Shown in pieces: positions 8,337 to 17,091 of a stretch of 64,000 nt of DNA (its first letter is position 1; each line of letters begins with the position of its first letter). The translations under genes and the position numbers were made by a program. The notes below the pieces were generated by a model. The model saw only the letters and a list, made by a program, of their open reading frames with translations, made no database searches and was not told the DNA's origin. Location: contig JAJDXG010000063.1 in the NCBI GenBank assembly GCA_022823365.1, forward strand, positions 1 to 64,000, in the 5' to 3' direction. This stretch comes from Gemmatimonadota bacterium (GTDB lineage: Bacteria; Gemmatimonadota; Gemmatimonadetes; Longimicrobiales; Gaopeijiaceae).

Positions 8337-11302
8337 GTGGGGTCTCGGGATGGTGGTGGCGGGCTCGGGCGGCTGCCGATGGAGATTCTGACGGTCGAGT
8401 CGGTCGGGGCGGCCGCGGGGGCTCCCAGGGTGCCGGGCCGGGCGCCGGACTCTCCCGGAACAACGTGGACTACGCTGCCTTCGCCGTCGATCTGGAGGAT
8501 CGGTCCCCTGTAGACGTCGTTGCCGAGGTCGATGGGCGGGGCATCCTCGGCGGCGGCGGCCGCGGGGGCCGGGGATACGCTGTACGGCTCGGCCAGAGCG
8601 GCGTTGACACGGTAGCCCAGGTCCGCCAGCGCCTGAAGGGTGATCGCGCTCACGGGATGCGCCGCTCCCACCGTGAATTGCGGCGTCATGTTCTCGGCGC
8701 CCATGACCGATTCGCGCCAATGCGCATCATCGCCCCCGTTCTCGACCGGCACCTTGCCGCCGGTGTAGCCGGCGCCGCCGGCGGCGTTGAACGCGGCGAT
8801 GGCCCGCCGCCCGGGGAAGTGCGTGTCGGCGTCGGGAAGCGATTCCGACGGATTCGCGAGCAGGGAGTGCCAGTTCGGACCCACGCCCATCCCCAGAACA
8901 TGGGCCATCTCGTGCATTGCGACCTCGACCAGATTGCCCGCCCGGGCCACCCGGTCCACGTCGGCGTTGTCGAATCGGATCACGCCGAACACCGGGGAAT
9001 CGTCGGAAACGCGTATCACGCAGATGCTTGCCAGAGCCACCGTGCCACCCGGCTCCTCCGTTTCCGCGGCAACGGCGATCACCAGGTCGTCCACGACTCC
9101 GAGCTCAACTTCGAATTTCGTCCCGGCGACTGTGCAGGAGAAGGTGTCGTTGACCGCGATATCCGGGAGCTCGGTGTCCCTGAGGATCGCCTCCCAGGTC
9201 GCCGCGGCGGAACGCATCGCCGACTTCACGTCGGCGCTCACGCCGGACGCGAAGCCGAGCTGGATGTCGAATCCGGACGCTGGCGGTGGCGGCGGTGGCG
9301 CGGGGACCGTCACCCTGGCGGACTGGGTGGCCGAGGCGCCGTCGGGGTCGGTTGCGGTGATGGTGAGGGCGGCCGTGCCGGCCGACGAGGCGGTGAGGAC
9401 GAGGTCGCTCCCGTCGACGCGGACCCGAACGACCCGGGTGTTCGACGACGATGCGGCGTAGTCGAGCGGGTCGCCGTCGGGGTCGGAGAAGTGGGCGGCC
9501 ATGCCCAACCTCCGGGGCTGCCCGCGGGGGAGCGTCTGCGCGGGGATCGGGGTGGTTGCGGCCGGCGCCCGGTTGAGCACGGTCACCGCGAAGCTCTGCC
9601 GGGCCGACAGGCCGCCCGGGTCGACGACGGTCACGGTCAGGGTGGCCTCGCCCGTGACCCTGGCCCGCACTGCGACCGCGGTGCCGCTGGCGGTCGCCGT
9701 GGCCACCAGGTTGTCGCTCGACGCGATCTCGACCTGCAGCGCGTCGCCGTCGGGGTCGTTGAAGTGGCGGGCGAGGTCGAGCGGCGCCGTTTCGCGTTTG
9801 TGGAGGGTCTGCGCGGGAATGGGCTCCGTTGCGACCGGGGCGCGGTTGGGAACGGTGACCGTGAAGCTCTGGGAGGCCGCCAGGCCGTCGAGGTCGGTCG
9901 CGGTCACGGTGACCACGGCCTCTCCCTGGGAAAGGGCGGCAAGGTTCAGCGTACCGTCGCTCGCCGAGACTTCGAGCGCGACGATGTCCCCGTTGGACAC
10001 GGCGGCCGCCCACGTCAGCGGATCGCCGTCCGGGTCGGAGAAATGGTCCGTCAGGTCGACCGTGTCCGCCTCGCTCTTGTAGAGCGTCCGCGACGGGATC
10101 GTGTCGGTGGCGACCGGCGGCCGGTTGGGGACGGTGACCGTGAAGCTCTGGGAGGCCGTCAGGCCGTCGGGGTCGGCCGCGGTGACCGTGACCAGCGTCT
10201 CGCCCGTGGCCAGAGGCGTGACGACCAGCGTGCCCTCGCCGGCGGCGAGGTCCAGCGCGACCACGCCGGTGTCCGACGCCTCGGCGGCCCAGGTCAGCGG
10301 GTCGCCGTCCGGGTCGGCGAACCAGGCCGCCAGGTCGAGGGTGTCGGCCTCGCTCTTGTAGATCATCCGCGACGGGATCGTGTCGGTCGCGGCCGGCGGC
10401 CGGTTGGGCACGGTGACCGTGAAGCTCTGCTCGGCCGTGAGACCCTCGTCGTCGGTGGCCGTGACGGTCACCTCCGCGGCGCCCTTGGCGAGTCCGGTCA
10501 GCGTGAGGGTCGAGTCGGCCACGGTCGCTCCGACGACCGTCTCGTCCGACACGGCCGCCGCGTAGGTCAGCGTGTCGCCGTCCGGGTCGCTGAAGAAGGG
10601 TGACACGTCCAGCGTGTGCGCATGATCCACCATGACCTCGCGGGCCGCGATCGAGTCGACCGCGACCGGCGGCCGGTTGGGCACCGTCACCTCGAAGCTC
10701 TGCGTGGCCGTCAGGCCGCCGGCGTCGGTCGCGGTGACCGTCACCACCACCGTGCCCTTCGCCACCGCCACCACCGTTACGGCCGTGCCGTTCACCGAGA
10801 CCGCGACGCGGTTCGAGTCGGACGCCGCCGCCGAGTACCGGAGCGGCTGCCCGTCGGGCTCGGCGAAGTGTCCGCCAACGTCGATGACCGCCGAGTCCCC
10901 CACCATCAGCTCGCGGTCGTCGATCGTTCCCACCGCCGTCGGGGGCCGATCCGGGACGATGACCTGGAAGGTCTGCCTCGCCTCCAGGCCAGTCGGATCG
11001 GTCGCGACCACGGTCACGACCGCGGTGCCGGGAGAGACCGCGGCGATCGTCAGCGTGCTGCCCCGGAGCTGGACGGTGGCGATGTCGGGATCGGAACTGA
11101 ACGCGTCGAAGTCGAGCGCCTCCCCGTTGGGGTCGCGGAAGCACAGGGCGACATCGACCGTTGTGCCCACCGCGATCGTCTGATCGGGGAGGGGCCCGCA
11201 CAGTTCGGGCGCCAGCGGGCTCTCGCACGAAACGATCCAGACGGCCGCCCCGAGGAGCAGGGCGACCAGGGAAATTCCTGATCGAGGCAAATTGTCGCGC
11301 AT
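8333..11302 (-). CDS. lipoprotein with seven cadherin-like repeats and a leishmanolysin-like metalloprotease domain
   Basis: A 989-residue secreted protein. It starts with a short basic segment, a hydrophobic helix and a lipobox-like cysteine (VSC, Cys26). Residues from about 34 to 660 are seven repeats of about 90 residues, each opening with P-(N/D)-R-(P/A)-P and containing F-x-D-P-D-G-x-x-L, the Ca-binding style of dystroglycan-type cadherin or He_PIG domains. A proline linker leads to a protease domain with HEMAHVLGMG (His797, Glu798, His801) and a downstream HWRESVMGAENMTP segment, the layout of leishmanolysin-like M8 zinc proteases, which supplies the third histidine. A long disordered tail follows. 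The ATG at 11302 was chosen because the hydrophobic signal follows it; the open frame upstream is not protein-like. It probably degrades protein at the cell surface. Confidence 0.82.
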   Translation of the reverse strand: MRDNLPRSGISLVALLLGAAVWIVSCESPLAPELCGPLPDQTIAVGTTVDVALCFRDPNGEALDFDAFSSDPDIATVQLRGSTLTIAAVSPGTAVVTVVATDPTGLEARQTFQVIVPDRPPTAVGTIDDRELMVGDSAVIDVGGHFAEPDGQPLRYSAAASDSNRVAVSVNGTAVTVVAVAKGTVVVTVTATDAGGLTATQSFEVTVPNRPPVAVDSIAAREVMVDHAHTLDVSPFFSDPDGDTLTYAAAVSDETVVGATVADSTLTLTGLAKGAAEVTVTATDDEGLTAEQSFTVTVPNRPPAATDTIPSRMIYKSEADTLDLAAWFADPDGDPLTWAAEASDTGVVALDLAAGEGTLVVTPLATGETLVTVTAADPDGLTASQSFTVTVPNRPPVATDTIPSRTLYKSEADTVDLTDHFSDPDGDPLTWAAAVSNGDIVALEVSASDGTLNLAALSQGEAVVTVTATDLDGLAASQSFTVTVPNRAPVATEPIPAQTLHKRETAPLDLARHFNDPDGDALQVEIASSDNLVATATASGTAVAVRARVTGEATLTVTVVDPGGLSARQSFAVTVLNRAPAATTPIPAQTLPRGQPRRLGMAAHFSDPDGDPLDYAASSSNTRVVRVRVDGSDLVLTASSAGTAALTITATDPDGASATQSARVTVPAPPPPPPASGFDIQLGFASGVSADVKSAMRSAAATWEAILRDTELPDIAVNDTFSCTVAGTKFEVELGVVDDLVIAVAAETEEPGGTVALASICVIRVSDDSPVFGVIRFDNADVDRVARAGNLVEVAMHEMAHVLGMGVGPNWHSLLANPSESLPDADTHFPGRRAIAAFNAAGGAGYTGGKVPVENGGDDAHWRESVMGAENMTPQFTVGAAHPVSAITLQALADLGYRVNAALAEPYSVSPAPAAAAAEDAPPIDLGNDVYRGPILQIDGEGSVVHVVPGESGARPGTLGAPAAAPTDSTVRISIGSRPSPPPPSRDPT
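9300..11200. repeat. seven tandem coding repeats of about 270 bp
   Basis: The repeats encode the cadherin-like domains of the overlapping metalloprotease. Nucleotide similarity is highest among the central copies (around 9830-10700), where motifs such as the one encoding TVPNRPP recur every 270-280 bases. This points to expansion by unequal recombination. Confidence 0.8.
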
Positions 11303-11516
11303 GCGAGCAGAAACCGCAGGCCGGGTGGGTTTTGAGGAGTGGCGAAACCTACACACTCCCCGTCGCACGGTCGATACGGAGAATGCGCCTGGCGGGGCGT
11401 CCGTCATTCCTCGTCGGACGACACCGCCGGTTTGCCCGCCCTTGCCGCCGCGGCGTAGAATTTGCAGCGTCCCGATCGTAGCGAGATGACCCCCACATGA
11501 TCCGGAGTGAACTGGC

Positions 11517-12539
11517 ATGATGCGTCTATCTGGCCTGGCGATGCTGGGCGTGAGCGTTCTCGCCCTCGCAGGCTGCGACAAAACCGGCGCGTACGGCGAT
11601 GTCAACAGCATCATCGTGGGCACATCGATGGAACTCTGGGACGAGGTGGGAGAGACGGTCACGACGGGGCTCGAACCCACCATCTTCACCGTGCGCGACG
11701 AGCGGACCTTCAAGATCACCTGGCAGGACCCGCTGGCGGCCGACTGGGAGATCCTGCGCGAGTTCAAGCAGGTGCTGCTGATCGGGACGGTGGAGGACCC
11801 GTGGATCGCGGAGGCGATGGAGGAGAGCGATGTCACGAATACGGAGCCGTTCGGCGCGCCCGGGGTCATCCAGCTGATCGACGTCTGGGCGCGGGGTCAG
11901 CTGGTGACCGTCCTCCTGCTTTCGCCCGGTGGCGGGGCGGCCGAGGTGGAGGCGCACGTCGGCGAGCTGCTCGCGCTCTTCGACGGGCAGTACCGCACAT
12001 ACGCGCGCACGCGCATGTTCGTATCGGGTCGCGACTCCCTGCTGGCGGACACGCTGCGCGCCGTGGGCGGCTTCGCGCTCGATCTGCCACGCGTCTATCG
12101 ATGGGACTATCAGGATTCGGTCTTCATATTCCGCAACGACAATCCCGATCCTGCCGAACTCATCCGGGAAATCGCGGTGACGTGGCGCACGCCGGTCGCC
12201 GGCCCGCTGGCGGACTCGGCCATTCTTGACTGGCGCCTGTCGTTGACCCGGGCATACTACACCGACGAGCAGGTGGTGACGGAGGAACTCGCGCCGGGGC
12301 GTGACCTGAGCGACGATGCGTACGAGCTTCGAGGCATCTGGGAGAGCCCCCCGGACGCGTGGCCGGCCGCGGGGCCGTTCCTGACTCGGACGAAGGTGTG
12401 TCCCGGCCAGGATCGCGTGTACCTGCTCGACTCGTGGCTCTACGCGCCGGGCAAGGACAAGTACGAGTACATGCTGCAGCTCGAGTACATCCTCGACTCC
12501 TTCGCATGCGAAGCCGAGGTGCCGGTCGCGGCGATGTAA
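11517..12539 (+). CDS. DUF4837-like lipoprotein, copy 1
   Basis: A 340-residue lipoprotein with a clear lipobox (LALAGC, Cys about 20). The body matches what I know of the DUF4837 family of Bacteroidota and relatives: an N-terminal D-x-N-S-I-I-V-G strand, a P-T-I-F-T-V-R-D segment, repeated V-x-D-x-W-x-x-G-Q-x-V segments and a long C-terminal region. Function is unknown. The ATG at 11517 is followed at once by a second ATG; GGAG lies nine bases upstream. A close paralogue follows 60 bases downstream, with near-identical segments throughout. The 213-base gap upstream separates it from the divergent metalloprotease and should hold both promoters, but no clear promoter was recognised. Confidence 0.75.
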   Translation: MMRLSGLAMLGVSVLALAGCDKTGAYGDVNSIIVGTSMELWDEVGETVTTGLEPTIFTVRDERTFKITWQDPLAADWEILREFKQVLLIGTVEDPWIAEAMEESDVTNTEPFGAPGVIQLIDVWARGQLVTVLLLSPGGGAAEVEAHVGELLALFDGQYRTYARTRMFVSGRDSLLADTLRAVGGFALDLPRVYRWDYQDSVFIFRNDNPDPAELIREIAVTWRTPVAGPLADSAILDWRLSLTRAYYTDEQVVTEELAPGRDLSDDAYELRGIWESPPDAWPAAGPFLTRTKVCPGQDRVYLLDSWLYAPGKDKYEYMLQLEYILDSFACEAEVPVAAM

Positions 12540-12602
12540 CAATGAGGCAGTCGGGCGCCGAGATGCGGCGATGACCCTGACGGGCGCGAGGATGTAACGA
12601 TG
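12540..12602. repeat. degenerate 29-bp junction repeats between the DUF4837 paralogues
   Basis: The gap between the two paralogues is built from imperfect units of about 29 bases that each contain an ATG and a stop-like triplet. They resemble the units that follow the second copy, where they are clearer. The start codon of copy 2 is the ATG at the end of one unit. Confidence 0.45.
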
Positions 12603-13613
12603 GGACGATACCGGTTGGCCGTCCTGAGCCTGTGCGCTCTTGCCCTGGCGGGATGCGACAAGACCGTCGCGTGGGGTGAGGTCAACAGCATCATCGTCGG
12701 CGCGTCGGCCGAACTCTGGGAGGCGTCGGGCGACGCGATCACCGACGGTCTTCAGCCCACCATCTTCACCGTTCGCGACGAGCACACCTTCAGGATCACG
12801 CATCAGGATCCCCTCGCATCCGACTGGGGGCTGCTGCGGGAGTTCAGGCAGGTGCTGCTCATCGGAAGCGCGGAGGATCCCTGGATCGCGGAGGCACTGG
12901 AGGCCCGACCGCAGCCCGAACCGCCGGACCCGCCGGAGATCTTCCAGTTGTACGACGTCTGGGCGCTGGGACAGCTGGTGACGGTGCTCCTGCTGTCGCC
13001 GGGAAGCGGACCGGACGAGACGGAAGCGCATGTGGACGATCTGCTCGCGCTCTTTGACGGACAGTACCGCGACTATGTCCACGCTCGCATGTTCGTCTCC
13101 GGGCTCGACTCGTTGCTCGCGGACACGCTGCGGGCCACGGGCGGCTTTGCGCTGGAGCTGCCGGTCATCTATCGATGGAGCCGCGATGATTCGGTCTTCA
13201 TCTTTCGCAACGACAATCCCGATCCGTCGGAACTCATTCGCGAAGTCGCGGTCACGTGGCGTTCGCCGATCGCCGGGACGCCGACGGACGGCGACATGCT
13301 CGATTGGCGACTGGCGCTGTCGCGCGAATACTACGCGGACGAGCAACTGGTGACGGAGGATGTCGAGCCGGGCCTGGCCGTCGATGACGCGGCGTACGAG
13401 ATCAACGGAATCTGGGAGAGCGCCCCGGGCGCGTGGCCGGCGGCCGGTCCGTTCCTGACGCGCCGGAAGGCGTGTCCCGCTCAGGATCGACTGTACCTCA
13501 TCGATTCCTGGCTCTATGCTCCGGGCAGGGACAAGTACGAATACATGCTGCAGCTCCGGTACATCCTCGACTCCTTCGAGTGCGAGCCGACGCTGCCGGG
13601 CGAGGGGATGTGA
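12600..13613 (+). CDS. DUF4837-like lipoprotein, copy 2
   Basis: A 337-residue paralogue of the preceding gene, with the same lipobox (LALAGC), D-V/E-x-N-S-I-I-V-G start and identical islands such as VFIFRNDNPDP and QDRVYLL/QDRLYLI. The arrangement is a recent tandem duplication with drift. Differences cluster in the loop near residue 100, where this copy has a proline-rich insert (PQPEPPDPP). It probably has the same unknown cell-envelope role. The stop codon lies inside a 29-base tandem repeat. Confidence 0.75.
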   Translation: MGRYRLAVLSLCALALAGCDKTVAWGEVNSIIVGASAELWEASGDAITDGLQPTIFTVRDEHTFRITHQDPLASDWGLLREFRQVLLIGSAEDPWIAEALEARPQPEPPDPPEIFQLYDVWALGQLVTVLLLSPGSGPDETEAHVDDLLALFDGQYRDYVHARMFVSGLDSLLADTLRATGGFALELPVIYRWSRDDSVFIFRNDNPDPSELIREVAVTWRSPIAGTPTDGDMLDWRLALSREYYADEQLVTEDVEPGLAVDDAAYEINGIWESAPGAWPAAGPFLTRRKACPAQDRLYLIDSWLYAPGRDKYEYMLQLRYILDSFECEPTLPGEGM

Positions 13614-13660
13614 GGATGACGCCGCCGGGCGCGGGGATGCGAGGATGACGCCGCCGGCGG
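13590..13660. repeat. 29-bp tandem repeat across the stop codon of DUF4837 copy 2
   Basis: Two full units (13590-13618 and 13619-13647) and a partial third follow one another. Each carries a CGCCGGGCG core followed by a GGGGATG element and ends in GAGGATG. The first unit includes the stop codon of the upstream gene. Similar but more degenerate units lie between the two paralogues. Confidence 0.7.
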
Positions 13661-13707
13661 GGACGATCATCGACGCGCAAGCCAAATGGCCCCGGGGGGC
13701 TGATGCG

Positions 13708-14526
13708 ATGCTGATTCGACGATGTCTCGGGATGGGCGGCGGGCTGGCGTTCTTCCTCCTTGCGGCGCTCCTGGTTCCAGGGCCGGCTTCGGCTCAGGAC
13801 GGAGGGTTCCGCGCTGGCGTTCTCGTCCCGATGGAGCGCGTCAAGGCCACTTTGAGCAAGACGGTCGACAATACCGCGCCCAATACGCTGGTTCCTCCGC
13901 CGCGGCGCGGGACGCTGGTGATGGACGAGGGTTCCGCCGATACGTGGGGGAGCGGGGTGGGTGCATTCCTCGGCTATCGGGCGCCGCTGGGCGGGAGCGG
14001 GTTCCACATGGGCGCGCGCGTGGACGCCGCGCTCCATTTCGCCGCCGTGGACGGGCAGTTGGCCGGGGTCGGGGATTCGCCGGGACGCAATCAGCTTGGC
14101 GAGAGCTGGCCGGATCAGTGGACGTTCGAGCGGAAGAGAAGCTTCGGCCTGACCATGGAGATCGGCGGCAGTCCGGGCGCGTTGGCGTCCATGGATGCGA
14201 CGGTGTTTCTGCTCGGGGGCATCCGCCTCGCGCAGGTCGAGCTGACGAATCGCTTCAACGGCTGCATGTTACCGGCGGGCTGCGGGCCCTCGGATTTCGT
14301 TTCGGGAACCGATGCGCGCGACCTGAACCACCAGGCCTTCACCTTCGGCCTCGGCTTGGAGAAAGGGTTGGGGGAGGGGCTCGCGCTGCGCGTCGAAGCC
14401 AGCCACACGCCCTACTGCGACGAGCAGTGGACCGCGCAGTTCAGTGAGGTGGGCGTTACGGTACCAACCGTGCTGGACGCGGGGGAGACGGGTCTGAAGG
14501 TGGGCGTTGTGTGGAGGGGCCGCTGA
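13708..14526 (+). CDS. outer-membrane beta-barrel protein, function unknown
   Basis: A 272-residue exported protein with a strong signal peptide (hydrophobic stretch ending GPASAQD). The rest is glycine-rich with alternating short hydrophobic strands (FGLTMEIGG, FTFGLGLEKG, GLKVGVVWRGR), typical of a small outer-membrane barrel. An earlier in-frame ATG at 13645 would add an unlikely N-terminus, so the ATG at 13708 was preferred. Two cysteines (CMLPAGC) could form a loop disulphide. It follows the DUF4837 pair on the same strand and may belong to the same unit. I do not recognise the family. Confidence 0.65.
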   Translation: MLIRRCLGMGGGLAFFLLAALLVPGPASAQDGGFRAGVLVPMERVKATLSKTVDNTAPNTLVPPPRRGTLVMDEGSADTWGSGVGAFLGYRAPLGGSGFHMGARVDAALHFAAVDGQLAGVGDSPGRNQLGESWPDQWTFERKRSFGLTMEIGGSPGALASMDATVFLLGGIRLAQVELTNRFNGCMLPAGCGPSDFVSGTDARDLNHQAFTFGLGLEKGLGEGLALRVEASHTPYCDEQWTAQFSEVGVTVPTVLDAGETGLKVGVVWRGR

Positions 14527-14547
14527 GGCCCACGGCGTCGGCGTCTG

Positions 14548-15495
14548 TCAGGCTTCTTCCGCCCGCGCGAGGAACTCTTCGGCGGTCTCGCATTCGATAA
14601 CGGCGTCGGCCACGCTTGCGATTCGTTCGTGGTCTGAAAGCTCGCCGAGCAGTGGAGCGAGCTCCTCCGCAACGGGCGAGCCGAACCGCCGACCGGCCAG
14701 CCGGAGAACCAGAGCACGCTCCTGCCGGATACCCTCGCGCCGCCCCTGGCGGATGCCCTTCTCCAGCCACTGCTGGTTGAACTCGTCGCCCCACTCTCTC
14801 ACCCGCTCGGCCAATGCCGAAGACATTCCGCTATCCTCCTCGGTTGCGATGTTGAGATCCGGCCTGCCCTGCGGACCAGTTCGTTCCTCCAGCACCTGCC
14901 TGATCCAGGCCTCGAAGCTGTCGAGCAATTCCGTCTCGCCGACCCGTCGCAGCCAGTCGGCCAGCGACGCCCCCAGTTGCTCCAGCTGAGTCTGCGAGTC
15001 CGCCTGCTCGAGCATCGTTACCAGCGAGACCACGTTCTCGACCGGAAGCAGCAGCGGATCGAGAGCCCTGAGGTCAAGAAGAACATACCGATGTCTGGGC
15101 AGGTAGCCAACCAACTCACGGGGTACCGGAGCGAAATGGTCACGTACTTCCGTTGGAGCGTTCCACCGACGGTGGCCGTTGTAGATGACCAGGGGAAGGA
15201 CGGGTGGGAATCGGCCATCGGGATCGAGTTCATCCCGAACGAGCCCCTGCAGCACACGGATCGTATAGTCGAGCATGCGCAGCGCCATGCGGGAGTCCAC
15301 CGTCGACTGGAACTCCAGGAGCACCAGCAGATAGAGCCATCTCCTCTTGACGGTTTGCATCTTCCACAGCAAGTCGACGTGCCGTTGCCCGAGGTGCTCC
15401 GTGACGAAGCTGGCTGGAAGCCTCTCCAGCGCGAAGATGCGCTTGTAGGAAGCGTCGTGCTTCGGCTTCCGTGGATGTCTTCGTTTCTCGGGCAT
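14548..15495 (-). CDS. Rpn family nuclease/putative transposase (PD-(D/E)XK)
   Basis: A 315-residue protein of the Rpn (recombination-promoting nuclease, PDDEXK_2-type) family. Signs are the HDASYKRIF start, HVDLLWKMQ, the LLVLLEFQSTVDSRMALRML core with the EFQS element of the nuclease site, the VLPLVIYNG segment and a C-terminal helical region with G-I-R-Q-G-R-R-E-G-I-R-Q-E. Such proteins promote RecA-independent recombination and are often strain-variable. The ATG at 15495 was chosen; an upstream in-frame start at 15543 is possible and neither has a clear Shine-Dalgarno. It converges with the barrel gene across a 21-base gap. Confidence 0.78.
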   Translation of the reverse strand: MPEKRRHPRKPKHDASYKRIFALERLPASFVTEHLGQRHVDLLWKMQTVKRRWLYLLVLLEFQSTVDSRMALRMLDYTIRVLQGLVRDELDPDGRFPPVLPLVIYNGHRRWNAPTEVRDHFAPVPRELVGYLPRHRYVLLDLRALDPLLLPVENVVSLVTMLEQADSQTQLEQLGASLADWLRRVGETELLDSFEAWIRQVLEERTGPQGRPDLNIATEEDSGMSSALAERVREWGDEFNQQWLEKGIRQGRREGIRQERALVLRLAGRRFGSPVAEELAPLLGELSDHERIASVADAVIECETAEEFLARAEEA

Positions 15496-15627
15496 CGCGT
15501 CGCGTTCCGTGGGCCCAGGAACGACGGCCTCAAGTGGTGTCAAGAGGGCGGTCCGTCGGTGGTGTCGGGGTAACGCTTGCGACGAATCGGGGGCGAAAGA
15601 ATGGCGGATTGGGGCGTCGTGGTCGCC

Positions 15628-16977
15628 TCAGGCGTGGAGCAGCCCTGACATCAGGTCGACAGTCCGCGCCGAGGCGCCGCGGTGTTCTTCGATGACGCGC
15701 CGGCCGTTGCGGGTCATGCGGCGGCGGGCGTCCGGATCATCCAGGAGGCGGGTCGCGGCAGCCATGGGGGTGTCCGTTAAGGTAATGCCGCCGCCCGCCG
15801 CGAGCGCCGAGACCACGTCGGCGAAGTTCTCGTGGTGCGGGCCGATGATGGTCGCGCACCCGGCGGCGACCGGGGGGATGGGGTCGGACCCGCCCATCGG
15901 TGCGAAGCTCCGGCCTACGATGGCGACATCCGCCAGCGTGTACGCCAACTCAAGTTCGCCCATGGTGTCGAGGAGGAAGAGGTCGGTGGGGGCGCTCCGG
16001 ACGCGGCTTCGGCGGCGGATCGCGGGGTGGAGAGCGGCGACGGCGTCGAACCGCTCCGGCTTTCGGGGCACCAGGAGCAGTTGGGCGGCTGGGGGGCGCG
16101 TGGCGATCAGCTCCTTCTCTTCGCCCGGCCCCGTCGAGCCGGCGACGATGAGGGGCCGGGTGGGGTCGAGGCCGAGGGCGGTGGCGAGCGCTTCCGCCGG
16201 GGGAGGGACGGTGGCGCCGGGGTCGGGGAGGCGGCTGCCTCGGGGCGGCCGGCCCGAGGTGTCCCATTTCATCGTGTCGGTGACCCGCACCCGGTCGCGG
16301 GGGACACCCAGGTCGATGAAGCGGTCGGCGTACGCTTCGCTCTGGGCGGCCACGGCCGCGAGCTGGCGGAAGACGGGCCGCAGCCACGCGCGCGCGCGCC
16401 GGTAGCCACGGTAGCTGGACGGGCTCAGCCGGCCGTTCACCACGCAGACGGGGATGCCCCGCCTCGTGCACTCGGTCACGAAGTTGGGCCACACCTCCAG
16501 TTCGGCGAGGGCCACAACGTCCGGGCGCACGGCGTCCAGGAAGCGGCGCACCATCCAGGAGAGGTCGAGGGGATAACGGACCACCGCGTGCCGGCTACTA
16601 TAAAGTTTACGCGCGCGCGCGACCCCGGTATCGGTGGTGCTGCTCACGACCACGCGGGCGCGGGCGGCCAGGAGGTCGACCAGCTGCCGGGTCGCGGCAA
16701 CCTCACCCACGCTGACGCCGTGGACCAGGACGGTGGGGCGGCGGCGAGCCGGAGCACCGCTCACCTCGCCCACTGCGTGACCGGCGGACCGGTCCGCCGA
16801 GTCCTCAGGCCTTGGGGGCACGGCTTCCGTCGGCGAAGAGGGCGCGTCGAGCACCCCCACATGCCCGAACCGCCCCCGCCAGTCCGTCCTCCGCTTCCCG
16901 GTGGCGAGCAGGCGTGCTGCAACCACGGGGCTGGCCAGCAGCGCGGCCATCAGGTAGAAGAGGTCGTAGCGGAGCAT
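15628..16977 (-). CDS. waaA: 3-deoxy-D-manno-octulosonic acid (Kdo) transferase
   Basis: A 449-residue GT30 glycosyltransferase that adds Kdo from CMP-Kdo to lipid A. Signs are the N-terminal membrane anchor (LFYLMAALLASPVVAARLL), the VHGVSVGEVAATRQL segment with the catalytic glutamate, SSTTDTG, ELEVWPNF, VNGRLSPSSYRGYRR, and the C-terminal GRSFAPMGGSDPIPPVAAG nucleotide-binding loop. A proline-rich insert of about 40 residues follows the anchor, unlike shorter family members. The ATG at 16977 was chosen because the anchor follows; longer in-frame starts exist. It is divergent from a heptosyltransferase-like gene, as expected for LPS core genes. Confidence 0.88.
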   Translation of the reverse strand: MLRYDLFYLMAALLASPVVAARLLATGKRRTDWRGRFGHVGVLDAPSSPTEAVPPRPEDSADRSAGHAVGEVSGAPARRRPTVLVHGVSVGEVAATRQLVDLLAARARVVVSSTTDTGVARARKLYSSRHAVVRYPLDLSWMVRRFLDAVRPDVVALAELEVWPNFVTECTRRGIPVCVVNGRLSPSSYRGYRRARAWLRPVFRQLAAVAAQSEAYADRFIDLGVPRDRVRVTDTMKWDTSGRPPRGSRLPDPGATVPPPAEALATALGLDPTRPLIVAGSTGPGEEKELIATRPPAAQLLLVPRKPERFDAVAALHPAIRRRSRVRSAPTDLFLLDTMGELELAYTLADVAIVGRSFAPMGGSDPIPPVAAGCATIIGPHHENFADVVSALAAGGGITLTDTPMAAATRLLDDPDARRRMTRNGRRVIEEHRGASARTVDLMSGLLHA

Positions 16978-17091
16978 CTCGTTCAGATCCCGGTTATCAT
17001 TTGCCCATCGTCTGCGTTCGACCTTCGCCATCCTTCGCCTGACGCGAATCTTCGCCATCGGGCGGTTCGGCGGTAGTCCCTGCCTCCGGCC

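Noticed and set aside
9300..11200. CRISPR or satellite DNA
   Set aside because: The repeats are 270-280 bases, in frame and encode cadherin-like domains with conserved F-x-D-P-D-G motifs.
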